DNA from: Clostridia bacterium
Lineage (GTDB): Bacteria > Bacillota > Clostridia > Christensenellales > UBA1242
Assembly (NCBI GenBank): GCA_023228225.1
Contig: JALOBO010000011.1
Span: 1 to 44,316 of the forward strand
Reading direction: 5' to 3'
Length of the DNA stretch: 44,316 nucleotides
Part shown: piece by piece, positions 6,988-16,380 of the stretch
Numbering within the stretch: position 1 is the first letter of the stretch
Layout of the letters: every line of letters begins with the position of its first letter
Position numbers and translations under genes: made by a program
Notes under the pieces: generated by a model
Seen by the model: the letters and a program-made list of their open reading frames with translations, nothing else
Databases searched by the model: none
What the model was told of the DNA's origin: nothing

Positions 6988-8598
6988 ATGATAAAAGGAA
7001 ATTTAGAAAGTGTAAGAGATACTGTCCTAGCCGAATTAGAAGCATTATTTACGCCAAAGTACGCATTAGATGATTTTATAGATATAAGTCTATTAAATTC
7101 CGTATGCAATATAAGTCAAAAAATCAATAAAGAAATTGCAATTTTTATTGATAAAGCAAGCAGAATTTTACAAATTACTATTGGCGATAAGTTTAAAGTA
7201 TCGCTAGTTGGTTTTTCTAAAAACGAATTTAAAACTATAAGAGTATTTCACACTCACTTAAATGGTAGCAGTGATTTTTCTATACTTGATGAAAGTGCGT
7301 TAAAAAACTTAAAGCCAAAATGCTTGTGTGCAATAGGTGTTTCGCCAGATGGCAAACCATTAGAAATCACTGTTGCATATATGTTAAATAGTGAAATAAA
7401 ATCACAAAAATATAACGAGCCAGCACGCATAAATTCTGTTGGTATTTTGCACGAATTAGATAATATAAAAATTGAAGCCACTCATAATGCGGTAAAAACT
7501 TATGCTACCAAAGAATTAGAAAAAGAAAAAGCAATATTAGTAGGTTTACAAAGTCAAGGAAAAAAAGATTTTGATTATGAGCAAGAAATTGAAGAACTTA
7601 TTGGTCTTTCGCTTACCGCAGGACTGGAAGTTGTAGATTTGGTTGTTCAGAAGCGCGATAATCAGGACCCTGTTTACTATGTAGGCAAGGGTAAAATGAA
7701 AGAAATTAAAAGTCTTGTACAAATATATAATGCCGATGTTATAATATGTAATGATGAATTAAAACCTAGCAAACTTGTTAATATGCAAGATGAATTGGGT
7801 ATAAAAGTTATTGACCGTACAATGCTTATTTTAGATATTTTTGCTCAGCGCGCTAGAACCTCCGAAGGCAAAACCCAAGTTGAACTAGCACAATTAAAGT
7901 ACATGATACCGCGTGTTAATATAAACGGCTCATCGTTTGGAAAGTTTGGTAGTGGAGTGGGTTCTCGCGGGCCTGGCGAAAAAAAGATAGAACTAAATAA
8001 ACGAAATATGGAAAGGCAAATGGAAAACCTAGAAAAACAAATTGATAAATTAAAAGATCAACGCGATGTTAACAGGCGTAAACGATTAAGCGAACGAATA
8101 AAAACAGTAGCCATTGTTGGTTATACAAACTCTGGTAAAAGTACGCTTATGAATATTATTACGAAAGCAAATATTTATGCTGATGATAAACTTTTTGCAA
8201 CGCTTGACACTACGACGCGTAAAATTTGGCTTGATTTAAACAAGGAGTTCTTGCTTACCGATACTGTCGGATTTATAAACAATTTAAATCACGATACGGT
8301 AGAAGCATTTAAAAGCACGCTAGAAGAAGCAATTTATGCCGACTTATTATTACATGTAATTGATGTTTCTAATCCTAATTACAAACAACAATATAAGGTT
8401 GTTCTAGAAGTTTTAGAAAAAATTGGAGCAAAAGATATTCCGCAAATTTTGGTATACAATAAAATAGATAAAAATCAAAATTTTGAGGAATTTTGGGGTC
8501 AAGGCGTAAAAATTTCCGCCTTAAAAAATCAGCATATAGATGAACTCAAAAATCTTATATCAAAAAATCTTTGGGGCGATGATGTTCCGCTTGTTTAA
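6988..8598 (+). CDS. hflX: GTPase HflX
   Basis: HflX is a ribosome-binding GTPase that splits or rescues stalled 70S/50S particles under stress. The 536-residue protein has a long N-terminal region (about 1-190), the HflX-specific domain with the glycine-rich loop (FGSGVGSRGPGEKKIE) and a helical linker (about 340-372). The G domain follows: G1 GYTNSGKS near 380, G2 TTTRK, G3 DTVGF and G4 NKID. It is longer than the E. coli protein (about 426), and the extra N-terminal domain is common in clostridial members. GGGAGAAAAT precedes ATG 6988. It is followed by a strong hairpin shared with the converging small gene. Confidence 0.93.
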   Translation: MIKGNLESVRDTVLAELEALFTPKYALDDFIDISLLNSVCNISQKINKEIAIFIDKASRILQITIGDKFKVSLVGFSKNEFKTIRVFHTHLNGSSDFSILDESALKNLKPKCLCAIGVSPDGKPLEITVAYMLNSEIKSQKYNEPARINSVGILHELDNIKIEATHNAVKTYATKELEKEKAILVGLQSQGKKDFDYEQEIEELIGLSLTAGLEVVDLVVQKRDNQDPVYYVGKGKMKEIKSLVQIYNADVIICNDELKPSKLVNMQDELGIKVIDRTMLILDIFAQRARTSEGKTQVELAQLKYMIPRVNINGSSFGKFGSGVGSRGPGEKKIELNKRNMERQMENLEKQIDKLKDQRDVNRRKRLSERIKTVAIVGYTNSGKSTLMNIITKANIYADDKLFATLDTTTRKIWLDLNKEFLLTDTVGFINNLNHDTVEAFKSTLEEAIYADLLLHVIDVSNPNYKQQYKVVLEVLEKIGAKDIPQILVYNKIDKNQNFEEFWGQGVKISALKNQHIDELKNLISKNLWGDDVPLV

Positions 8599-8625
8599 CG
8601 GAATATAAAATATTAATAAAAAAAC

Positions 8626-8656
8626 AAGAAGTGGGCTAAAAAGCCCACTTCTTTTG
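8626..8656. terminator. bidirectional terminator
   Basis: AAGAAGTGGGCT (8626-8637) and AGCCCACTTCTT (8642-8653) form a perfect 12-bp stem with a 4-nt loop. T residues follow on the plus strand and A residues precede it, so it can also terminate the minus-strand gene at 8670-8888. Confidence 0.9.
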
Positions 8657-8669
8657 GTTTATACCGAAT

Positions 8670-8888
8670 TTATTTCATAAATCCGCCACCACCGCAACAA
8701 TTGCAAAGTATTAAAATAAGTACAAGTAACCAGCAGCAACCGCCACCTTCACCGCATCCGCCATCACCGCCACCGCAACAATTGCAAAGTATTAAAATAA
8801 GTAATATAAGCCAGCAACAATCGCCACCACCACCGAAGCCACAGCCACAATCTTTGCCACCGCCAAATCCGCCAAACATTCCTTGCAT
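8670..8888 (-). CDS. small Gly/Cys-rich hydrophobic protein with internal duplication
   Basis: This is a 72-residue protein with a perfect AGGAGG ribosome site 7 bases before its ATG (minus strand, 8888), which supports it over the overlapping plus-strand Pro/Gln-rich reading. Its sequence is two copies of one unit: a Gly/Cys-rich head, CCWL, a hydrophobic core (LILLILILC or LVLILILC), then NCCGGG. The copies sit at about residues 18-42 and 43-69. The hydrophobic cores are just long enough to enter a membrane, and the Cys pairs could bind metal or cross-link. Gly-rich/hydrophobic miniproteins of this kind occur as spore or surface components in Firmicutes (YjcZ-like), but that is only an analogy. 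A terminator follows and an inverted repeat lies upstream. Confidence 0.75.
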   Translation of the reverse strand: MQGMFGGFGGGKDCGCGFGGGGDCCWLILLILILCNCCGGGDGGCGEGGGCCWLLVLILILCNCCGGGGFMK

Positions 8889-8921
8889 TTTTTTATCCTC
8901 CTGATATTCATTAAACTTACA

Positions 8922-8942
8922 TTTTAACGCCGGCAGTTAAAA
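8922..8942. promoter_or_regulatory. inverted repeat upstream of the Gly/Cys-rich gene
   Basis: TTTTAAC (8922-8928) and GTTAAAA (8936-8942) are perfect inverted arms around a 7-bp GC-rich centre (GCCGGCA). They lie 34 bases before the minus-strand start, where a repressor could bind. It could also be an RNA hairpin in the leader. Confidence 0.4.
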
Positions 8943-9082
8943 TTTTTTACATTAGCACTTCAAATATAGCCAAAATATTTTAGGCTTTAATCATAAGTAC
9001 ATTTCATACTATGTAGTTTTTATGTGAAAGTGTTAATTGGTCTACAAATACTTTAAACTGCATAGATTTTAATGGTGATTAT

Positions 9083-9688
9083 ATGAAAAAAAAGGAAAAT
9101 AAAACGACTGTATTGATAAATAATTTTATGGTAGTAGTTAAGCACAAAACAAAAAAACAAATTCAGCGTAGATTAAAATGGCGTAAAGTGGTTTCTTTTT
9201 TTAAACAGAGATTAAATTTTTTTTTGCATTTACTTAAAAAGGATAAAAGGCTGTTATGTTTGTTTATAGTCAATACCATACTTGTTGTAGGCACTCCGTT
9301 TACCCTGTTCGCCTTTTTTGGTGATTGTTTTGCTAAACTTATTAAACCGAATTATTTTATTAAACCTCAATTTTTTGCTGTAATGCTTACAATATTTATA
9401 ACGATTAATTTTGTTTTATTAGTAATACAAAATAACACAGAACACATTACCAAAAATGAATTTATAAAACGCTGTATATTCTATGGGTTTTACATAGTGC
9501 TGTGTTTAATTTATGTGTTAAATTTGTTTGGAGTAGCAACAATATTATCCGCAGTACTGACATACCTGCTAATAAAAAATATATCTAATTATTTTAAATC
9601 CAAAATAGAACTGGCATTTTGCATAGTTGCAGTGTGCATGAATATTTATTTTTTTGCAGTTAATTATGCCATTTTTATGTTAAACTAG
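9083..9688 (+). CDS. hypothetical integral membrane protein, 201 aa
   Basis: The family is not recognised. After a basic cytoplasmic N-terminus of about 50 residues come four predicted spans, at roughly residues 57-80 (LLCLFIVNTILVVGTPFTLFAFF), 96-115 (FAVMLTIFITINFVLLVIQ), 130-163 (two close hydrophobic stretches, IFYGFYIVLCLIYVLNLFGV and ATILSAVLTYLLI) and 176-198. ATG 9083 follows GGTGAT. It is followed by a clear terminator and has no operon partner. The small Gly/Cys-rich gene is divergent from it, with about 190 bp between the starts. Confidence 0.7.
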   Translation: MKKKENKTTVLINNFMVVVKHKTKKQIQRRLKWRKVVSFFKQRLNFFLHLLKKDKRLLCLFIVNTILVVGTPFTLFAFFGDCFAKLIKPNYFIKPQFFAVMLTIFITINFVLLVIQNNTEHITKNEFIKRCIFYGFYIVLCLIYVLNLFGVATILSAVLTYLLIKNISNYFKSKIELAFCIVAVCMNIYFFAVNYAIFMLN

Positions 9689-9719
9689 AAAAATTTACCA
9701 TTTTTACATAATTTTTGAT

Positions 9720-9755
9720 AAGCGTGTTAAAATAAAGTTTGTACACGCTTTTTTT
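9720..9755 (+). terminator. terminator after membrane protein gene
   Basis: AGCGTGT (9721-9727) pairs with ACACGCT (9743-9749), loop about 15 nt, followed by a run of T. Confidence 0.8.
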
Positions 9756-9776
9756 ACACAATTAAATACCTATAAT

Positions 9777-9806
9777 TTGTTGACAAAAAAAATCCTATGA
9801 TATAAA
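9777..9806 (+). promoter_or_regulatory. promoter of the Ig-like surface protein gene
   Basis: A perfect TTGACA (9780-9785) precedes TATAAA (9801-9806) with a short 15-nt spacer; reading TTGTTG (9777-9782) as the -35 box gives 18 nt. Either predicts a leader of about 180 nt before ATG 9992. Confidence 0.5.
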
Positions 9807-9867
9807 CTTACTCTGTTTAAATGTTATCAATTTATAGTATTTATTAGTTAATTATACTATTTGAAGT

Positions 9868-9960
9868 AAAATGCTTTGCAGATTGCATTTTATTGCATTA
9901 AAAAACTAGGAAGTGCGGATTGATTTCGCAAAATAATATTTTAATTTTACTTCCGATTTT
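9868..9960 (+). promoter_or_regulatory. structured leader of the Ig-like surface protein gene
   Basis: Within the predicted leader, AAAATGC (9868-9874) pairs with GCATTTT (9885-9891). GGAAGT (9909-9914) pairs with ACTTCC (9949-9954), enclosing a small hairpin (GCGGA/TTCGC, 9915-9929). The outer helix is followed by GATTTTT, so it could act as an attenuator. No known riboswitch class is recognised. Confidence 0.35.
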
Positions 9961-9991
9961 TACAATACTTTATATTTAAGGGAGAATATTA

Positions 9992-12900
9992 ATGAAAAAG
10001 TTTAGCAAGTTGTTGTTAGTTGTACTAACTTTAACAATGTGCAGTAATGTGCTTGTAGCTTTACCAAATGGGATTAACACATTTGCTGGTCTGAGTTATA
10101 GCAATGTGGGTGCAATTCTAGAAATCGCCACAGTTCCAACTGAGGGTGCTTTAAGAACGCCAATTACTATTCCTAATGGCGAAGCATATGATGATGATTT
10201 AAATCCATATACAGTAACTGTTACTGTGTACAATCCACGCAATAAAATTCTTTTAGATACAGAATTTACGATTGGCGAAGATACAAGAACATTTACTCCA
10301 AATTTAATCGGAACCTATCGCGTTGTTTATACGGTAGATGAGACGGTAGATGAGGAAGAGACTGCACTTGCATCTACAATTTCCGAAGAATATCAAATTG
10401 TAGTATCAAGTGCGATTTATACTTTAAGTTTTGCTGATAACAGTGAATATATTATTCCGTCTACAACAAATAGAGATTATGACATCATACTTCCAAATCC
10501 TGATGTTTTAGATGAAGAAGAGGAAATTGTACCATTAGTAGAGCGTGCTCCGGTTACAATTACTGTTGTTGACCCACAATATGATGAACTTGAAATGGCG
10601 TTAGTAGGTGAAGAGTCCGATCAAACCAAATTACATGTGAATACTGATGGATACACTTATTTTAGGCCAACTCTTACTGGTCAATATACCATAACTTATA
10701 CTTATCAAGACGATAATGCAACATCAGTAAGTAAGACTTATACAGTAGATGTTCGCAATAGTTACGAACCTGATGATATTAACTTGGGTTATCAATTTAA
10801 TTCAACAATGCCAGCCACCGCTACATTAGGAGTTGAAGTAGAACTTCCGACAGTGCGAGGAATTGATAGAGATAATTCTAATGCCACTGTATCCATCTCA
10901 ACAGAGATTGTAATAGAATTTATTGATACTTCAAGTGGAACAACTCAATATGTTAGTACTGGCTATGCAGTAGGCGATGCAAATAGAGAAGATATGTTTA
11001 GTTTTATTCCTGCTCAAAAAGGCAATTATAGAATTAAGTATACTATTACAGATTTTTTTGGACATGTTTCTGGGCCAAATTACTACTATGTTAATAATGT
11101 AAAAGATAGTCAGGCTCCACAAGATTTACAACTTGTACTTCCTTATACTGTAACTGAGGGAGTTGTAGATGAAGATGCGCTTGAAAGTGCAGTTAATCGT
11201 GTTCCAACCAAATTTGATTTAACTTATACAAATATTAGTGGCGGAACCGAAGCAGGTCGTGTCGCTTTTCCAGCAGTATATGCTACTGATAATGTCACAG
11301 AATATGAAGACCTTAATTTTTCAGTTAAACTTGTAAAATCAAGCACAAGTTTTACAACATATCTTTATAATTATGATGCTGATGAAGGTGGAGTTAACGA
11401 AAATTCTGATACTAACACTAATGTATATTACGACTTTACAACCGCAGATACCTATACACTTACCTATACGGTAACTGATGAAGAGGGTTATAGCACTTCA
11501 TTAAGTTATACTCTTACAGTTGTAAGTTCGCTAGGAGATTTACCTGAACCTAAAATTACGGCTCCCTCAGTTCCGGCAAATGTTACCCCTGATCAAACTG
11601 TACAGTTATTAAAACCAACCGCAGTTGATTATGATGGTAATAATACTGAAAATGAAAGCAATGTAATTGACCGTGCGTTAGTAGTAGAAAGTTCTTATTC
11701 AATCTACTATTATGTTGGTGATGTTAAAACTTATATTGGTACAGAAGATGTAGAAATATTAGAAGATGAAGATAATACTTCGTATTTGAGTTTTGTTGTG
11801 CCTACGGGTATTTATGATACTGTTCCTGTTGATGAAGAAATTTTTATTGATTTTACTTTTTACACACTAGATAATCATAGTCAATCCGCTACTGTTTTAA
11901 GAACAGCCGAAGTATTAAATGTAGAAACCACAAGCGTACCGTCATTTGTTACAGACCCTACTGTTTTAGGTGGCGATTATGTAACAAATTTAACCGTTGC
12001 ACAAATTGGTACCTATTTCAATTTCGAGGTAGATTTTGATGGCGAAGTTGAAATAAGCGATTTTGAACAATTTAATTCAGTTGCAATTCCTGATGTTTCA
12101 TTCACAGATTCATATGATAAACAACTTAGTATTAAAATAATTGTTAGAGATGAAAACGGAAATACAGTTGCCACAAATGGAACAGTAGAATATGATACAG
12201 TTGGTGCAAATTATGTTGCGACAATTGTAAATGCCTCTTTTATGGCTACAAAAAACGGTGTTTATAATATAACATTTATTGCCACTAATATAGGCGGTAA
12301 TACTCTTATTCGTTCATTTGAACTTGGCGTTTTGGATAAAGAAATCCCAGTAATTACAGTTACTAATGTTCCGTCTACCATAGAACTTGGAACAACCGTA
12401 ACATTACCAAAAGCAGTTATTTATGATGGCGGAGTAGAATTAGAAGATGCTAATACTTGGATTGTAATTACAGTAGATAGCATTACTTCAAATCCAAATG
12501 GAAGCACTGCTGTATGGCAGGGTTACAATTTTACGCCACTTGCAGAAGGCAATTTCCGCGTAAAATATTATGCAACTGATGACTCAGACAACTATGCAAT
12601 TACGAGAGAATTTGTTATTTCTGTTGAAGATACAGTAAGTCCAGTAATTGTAATTGGCGAAGGTCAATACACAAATACTGATGGTTCATTACCAAACAAA
12701 CCGCTTGTAACTTCTGGTGACACTTATGAAGTCGTAACTATTCCATCATTTACCGCAAGCGATTTATATGGAATTAATTGGGAAAAAACAAAAATAAATG
12801 TTAAAGATGCTGATGGTACAAAACTTACTACAACCGAAACCGACACAGGCTATACATTTGTTCCAACAGGCGATGGCACATATACAATTATATATACTGC

Positions 12901-13405
12901 TACCGATTATTCAAATAATGTTACAACAGTTACCAAAACTCTTATAGTAGGTGATACCATTAGTCCTGAAATTACTATTGGCAATGCCGATTCTAATTTA
13001 CCAGAAAGTAAAGAAGTGGGCGATAGTCTTATACTAGACCTTGCCGCTGATGTTGCTTTTGTTAATGATAATAAAGATGGCGATTTTGATATTACAAGTT
13101 CAAATTTTAGTGTAACATTAATCGGACCGGACAGCACTACAATCAGCCCTATAATTTCCAGCAATGGTTATAAGTACACTTATGCACTTGATGAAGCGGG
13201 TTCTTATACTATAACTTATACTGCTACTGATGAAGCAGGAAATACAGAATCTCAAACCCATTCTTTCCAAGTTACAGTCGCAGAAAGTGAGCCAGTAATT
13301 TCTACAACAGTTTGGGGAACAGTTTTGATTATTGTATCAGTACTTGTACTTGCAGGTGTTGTTATTTACTTTGTAAAAACTGGCAAAAAAACTGCTAAAA
13401 AATAA
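9992..13405 (+). CDS. giant cell-surface protein with about eight Ig-like repeats
   Basis: This 1137-residue exported protein has an N-terminal signal peptide (MKKFSKLLLVVLTLTMCSNVLVA). A single C-terminal membrane span (VLIIVSVLVLAGVVIYFV) and a KTGKKTAKK tail follow at the end. Between them are tandem modules of about 100-130 residues, each closing with a strand of the type Y-x-I/V-x-Y-T/x-A/V-T-D (YTITYTYQD, YRIKYTITD, YTLTYTVTD, FRVKYYATD, YTIIYTATDYSNN, YTITYTATDEAGN), typical of bacterial Ig-like/HYR/DUF5011-type adhesin domains. It is acidic and has no enzyme motif. No LPxTG signal is seen, so it should be held by the membrane span. Likely a stalk, adhesin or surface-layer protein. ATG 9992 follows GGGAGAATATTA. 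Repeat boundaries are my estimate. Confidence 0.8.
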   Translation: MKKFSKLLLVVLTLTMCSNVLVALPNGINTFAGLSYSNVGAILEIATVPTEGALRTPITIPNGEAYDDDLNPYTVTVTVYNPRNKILLDTEFTIGEDTRTFTPNLIGTYRVVYTVDETVDEEETALASTISEEYQIVVSSAIYTLSFADNSEYIIPSTTNRDYDIILPNPDVLDEEEEIVPLVERAPVTITVVDPQYDELEMALVGEESDQTKLHVNTDGYTYFRPTLTGQYTITYTYQDDNATSVSKTYTVDVRNSYEPDDINLGYQFNSTMPATATLGVEVELPTVRGIDRDNSNATVSISTEIVIEFIDTSSGTTQYVSTGYAVGDANREDMFSFIPAQKGNYRIKYTITDFFGHVSGPNYYYVNNVKDSQAPQDLQLVLPYTVTEGVVDEDALESAVNRVPTKFDLTYTNISGGTEAGRVAFPAVYATDNVTEYEDLNFSVKLVKSSTSFTTYLYNYDADEGGVNENSDTNTNVYYDFTTADTYTLTYTVTDEEGYSTSLSYTLTVVSSLGDLPEPKITAPSVPANVTPDQTVQLLKPTAVDYDGNNTENESNVIDRALVVESSYSIYYYVGDVKTYIGTEDVEILEDEDNTSYLSFVVPTGIYDTVPVDEEIFIDFTFYTLDNHSQSATVLRTAEVLNVETTSVPSFVTDPTVLGGDYVTNLTVAQIGTYFNFEVDFDGEVEISDFEQFNSVAIPDVSFTDSYDKQLSIKIIVRDENGNTVATNGTVEYDTVGANYVATIVNASFMATKNGVYNITFIATNIGGNTLIRSFELGVLDKEIPVITVTNVPSTIELGTTVTLPKAVIYDGGVELEDANTWIVITVDSITSNPNGSTAVWQGYNFTPLAEGNFRVKYYATDDSDNYAITREFVISVEDTVSPVIVIGEGQYTNTDGSLPNKPLVTSGDTYEVVTIPSFTASDLYGINWEKTKINVKDADGTKLTTTETDTGYTFVPTGDGTYTIIYTATDYSNNVTTVTKTLIVGDTISPEITIGNADSNLPESKEVGDSLILDLAADVAFVNDNKDGDFDITSSNFSVTLIGPDSTTISPIISSNGYKYTYALDEAGSYTITYTATDEAGNTESQTHSFQVTVAESEPVISTTVWGTVLIIVSVLVLAGVVIYFVKTGKKTAKK

Positions 13406-13442
13406 TATTTATTACCTTTAATTAATTTATAATAAAAACAAG

Positions 13443-13465
13443 CACACTTAGAAATGAGTGTGTCT
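13443..13465 (+). terminator. weak hairpin after surface protein gene
   Basis: CACACT and AGTGTG form a 6-bp stem with an 8-nt loop, about 40-60 bases after the stop. No clear T-run follows, so the function is uncertain. Confidence 0.35.
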
Positions 13466-13547
13466 GTTATAATATTATGTTTATTTGATTTACAATAATT
13501 GTATAAAAATGTTATAATACTTTAAATATTATTATGGAGAGTATGCT

Positions 13548-13916
13548 GTGTTATTAGATAAAAGAACAAGTGCGTTGATGTCTATGATAAACGAAGAATG
13601 CAATGAAGGCTCATTTAAAGTGTTAGAAATTGAAGACATAATTGCTTCTTTGCCAAAACGCTATAAACTTGACCGTGTCAATTTAAAACAAATGATGGAT
13701 TTTTTAGTTGAACGAGATTTTTTAGAAGTTAAATACTATGATGATAATGAATATTGTCTTTCACCTATGCCAAAAGGTAGATTGTATCATGAACAGGCAC
13801 GTGAAGAAAAAAAAATAAAAGCACGCCAACGCGAATTTATTATTTATACAATAATGGGTTCATTTTTTGCTGCGTTTGCAGGTGCTTTACTGGGTATTAT
13901 GCTATTTTTAAGGTAG
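13548..13916 (+). CDS. winged-helix-like protein with C-terminal membrane span (first paralogue)
   Basis: A 122-residue protein. Residues 1-90 look like a small helical domain followed by a short beta wing (FLVERDFLEVKYYDDNEYCLSPMPKGRLYHE), as in MarR/PadR-type winged helices. After a charged linker (REEKKIKARQRE) a single span ends the protein (FIIYTIMGSFFAAFAGALLGIMLFL). It would be tail-anchored with the helical domain in the cytoplasm. The start is GTG 13548, preceded by GGAGAG 7 bases away. The next gene begins 6 bp after its stop and encodes a protein of the same plan. The function is not known to me; DNA binding is an inference from the fold pattern. Confidence 0.65.
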   Translation: MLLDKRTSALMSMINEECNEGSFKVLEIEDIIASLPKRYKLDRVNLKQMMDFLVERDFLEVKYYDDNEYCLSPMPKGRLYHEQAREEKKIKARQREFIIYTIMGSFFAAFAGALLGIMLFLR

Positions 13917-13922
13917 GATTTT

Positions 13923-14279
13923 ATGCTTAACAAAAAAGAACTATTAGTTATGAAATATTTATACGCACGCTTAGCGGGCAGACAATCACTACTTATTTCG
14001 CCAGAAGAAATTGTAGGTGCAATGCCTGTCAGTACGCCTCTAACAGCGGAGGACCTTTCTGATATTTTAAAAGGTTTAACGCTTGATGGCTATATTGATG
14101 TTGTTAACACTGATAAGAAAGGTGCAATGCTTTATTGTATTTCGCTTAAATTTAAAGGCGAAGCATTTAATAGGGAAATTGCGGAAAAACGCAAAACAAT
14201 GTGTGTAAGAGTGTGTATAACAGTTGGACTTGCAATATTAAGTTTTATTATTACTTTAATTTTAAAAGCAATTTTTTAA
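13923..14279 (+). CDS. winged-helix-like protein with C-terminal membrane span (second paralogue)
   Basis: A 118-residue protein with the same architecture as the gene just before it: an N-terminal helical domain with a beta wing (LTLDGYIDVVNTDKKGAMLYCISLKFKGEAF), a charged linker and a C-terminal span (VCITVGLAILSFIITLILKAIF). The two are co-transcribed (6-bp gap). AGGATTTT precedes ATG 13923. They lie about 100 bp ahead of uvrB-uvrA, so could share expression with DNA repair genes, but nothing in the sequence proves a link. Confidence 0.65.
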   Translation: MLNKKELLVMKYLYARLAGRQSLLISPEEIVGAMPVSTPLTAEDLSDILKGLTLDGYIDVVNTDKKGAMLYCISLKFKGEAFNREIAEKRKTMCVRVCITVGLAILSFIITLILKAIF

Positions 14280-14380
14280 ATCAATAAAGCAATTTACACT
14301 ATAAAACTTGTAAATAAATAAATTTTGCTAATAATAGTTTTGTGTAATTGAATGGCAAAACTATTTTATTGCGGGGTAAA

Positions 14381-16333
14381 ATGGATAAATTTGAATTGGT
14401 ATCTAAGTATCAACCCACAGGCGACCAGCCAACAGCAATACAAAAATTAACTGAGGGGATTGAAGATGGTTTTAAATCGCAAGTCCTTTTGGGTGTTACC
14501 GGTAGCGGTAAAACTTTTACTATGGCAAATGTGATACAAAATGTGCAACGACCTACTCTTGTTATTGCACACAATAAAACTCTTGCCGCACAACTTTGCA
14601 ATGAGTTAAGAGATTTTTTTCCACACAGTCGTGTAGAGTTTTTTGTAAGTTATTATGATTATTACCAACCAGAAGCATATATTGCCAGTACTGACACATA
14701 CATAGAAAAAGATATGGCAATTAACGATGAAATTGACAAACTGAGACACTCGGCAACTTGTTCTCTTATAGAGAGGAGAGATACAATAGTTGTGGCTTCT
14801 GTATCGTGTATTTACGGTTTAGGCTCTCCGGAAGAATATAGCAGTTTGCAAATTTCACTTAGACCCGAAGATAAAATTAACCGAAATAAACTTATGCGTA
14901 AACTTGTGGACATACAATATATGCGTAATGATATAGATTTTGCTCGCGCTACTTTTAGGGTAAGAGGAGATGTGTTAGAAATTTTCCCTGCTTATTCATC
15001 TGAAATTGCAGTTAGAATAGAATTTTTTGGAGATGTCATAGAAAAAATTAGCGAATTTAATGCTCTTACCGGCAAATCTATATCTATTTTAAAACATATA
15101 GTTATTTTTCCCGCAAGTCACTATGCCGTAGGAACTGCTAAACTTAAACAAGCACTTGACAATATTAAAAAAGACGCCGAAGAAAGAGTGAAAGAATTAA
15201 TAGATTTAGGCAAGGTATTAGAAGCCGAAAGGTTAAAACAGCGTACCGCTTACGATTTAGAGATGATGCAAGAAGTTGGATATTGTAATGGTATAGAAAA
15301 TTATTCGCGATATTTTGATGGTAGACAACCAGGTGAGGCACCGTATACATTAATGGATTATTTTTCTAAGGATTTTATTACATTTATAGATGAAAGTCAT
15401 ATGTCAGTGCCACAAATAAGAGCAATGTACAGCGGTGACCGTTCCCGAAAAACTAATCTTGTAGATTATGGTTTTAGACTACCATCAGCCTATGATAATC
15501 GCCCATTAAATTTTGCGGAATTTAATCATAAATTAGGACAAGTTATTTATATATCTGCTACTCCTGCTCCTTATGAATTAAAAGAAGCGGCACAAGTTGC
15601 TGAGCAAATAATAAGACCAACTGGACTAGTTGACCCCGAAATTGAAGTAAGAAAAATTGAAGGACAAATTGATGATTTAATGGCAGAAATTAGCCGTGTT
15701 ACTGCACTAGGTGGCAGGGTACTAGTTACTACATTAACCAAAAAAATGTCCGAAGAATTAACCAAATACTTAGCAGAATACAAAATTAAAGTACGATATC
15801 TGCACTCCGAAATTGATACGCTTGAACGAATAGAAATTTTAAATGCACTTAGAATGGGCGAGTTTGATGTACTTGTTGGAATAAATTTATTACGAGAAGG
15901 ATTAGATTTACCAGAAGTAATGCTCGTTGCTATATTAGATGCTGACAAAGAGGGTTTTTTGCGAAGTGAAAGTGCATTAATTCAAACTGTTGGTAGAGCG
16001 GCACGAAATGTGCAAGGCAAAGTTATTATGTATGCTAATAATATTACTGGTTCAATGAAAAGGGCAATTGATGAAACAAATCGTCGCCGAAAAATTCAGC
16101 GTGAATATAATAAAGCGAATGATATAACTCCACAAACAATTATTAAAGAAATTAAAAATTCACTTGAAATAACCAAAAAGGCCACTACTAATATGAAACT
16201 TTCCAAGTCTGAAATTCCAACAGAAATTGAAAAACTTAAAGGCCTTATGCAGGTTGCATCGGCAAGTTTAGATTTTGAACAGGCGATTAAACTTAGGGAC
16301 ACAATTTCTGAACTTAAAAAAATGCTTAAATAA
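14381..16333 (+). CDS. uvrB: excinuclease ABC subunit B
   Basis: UvrB is the damage-verifying helicase-like subunit of UvrABC nucleotide excision repair. The 650-residue length is normal. Seen: Walker A GVTGSGKT (about 38-45), the Tyr-rich beta-hairpin region ([11 protein letters not shown]) that clamps DNA, the DESH box ([15 protein letters not shown]), helicase motif VI (QTVGRAARN) and the C-terminal UVR domain ([24 protein letters not shown] region, last 40 residues) that contacts UvrC. ATG 14381 is chosen because GCGGGG lies just upstream and the protein then begins with the family-typical [14 protein letters not shown]. It is followed after 47 bp by uvrA. Confidence 0.97.
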   Translation: MDKFELVSKYQPTGDQPTAIQKLTEGIEDGFKSQVLLGVTGSGKTFTMANVIQNVQRPTLVIAHNKTLAAQLCNELRDFFPHSRVEFFVSYYDYYQPEAYIASTDTYIEKDMAINDEIDKLRHSATCSLIERRDTIVVASVSCIYGLGSPEEYSSLQISLRPEDKINRNKLMRKLVDIQYMRNDIDFARATFRVRGDVLEIFPAYSSEIAVRIEFFGDVIEKISEFNALTGKSISILKHIVIFPASHYAVGTAKLKQALDNIKKDAEERVKELIDLGKVLEAERLKQRTAYDLEMMQEVGYCNGIENYSRYFDGRQPGEAPYTLMDYFSKDFITFIDESHMSVPQIRAMYSGDRSRKTNLVDYGFRLPSAYDNRPLNFAEFNHKLGQVIYISATPAPYELKEAAQVAEQIIRPTGLVDPEIEVRKIEGQIDDLMAEISRVTALGGRVLVTTLTKKMSEELTKYLAEYKIKVRYLHSEIDTLERIEILNALRMGEFDVLVGINLLREGLDLPEVMLVAILDADKEGFLRSESALIQTVGRAARNVQGKVIMYANNITGSMKRAIDETNRRRKIQREYNKANDITPQTIIKEIKNSLEITKKATTNMKLSKSEIPTEIEKLKGLMQVASASLDFEQAIKLRDTISELKKMLK

Positions 16334-16380
16334 TTTGATTTTAATTTACTTTCGGCTAATAATAAATTAAGGAGCAATTA

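Noticed and set aside
8701..8904. Pro/Gln-rich plus-strand reading frame
   Set aside because: It is the complement of the Gly/Cys-rich gene, which has a perfect ribosome site and terminator; the plus-strand frame has neither.
12907..13164. Minus-strand reading frame inside the Ig-like gene
   Set aside because: Shadow of the long, well-supported surface protein gene.
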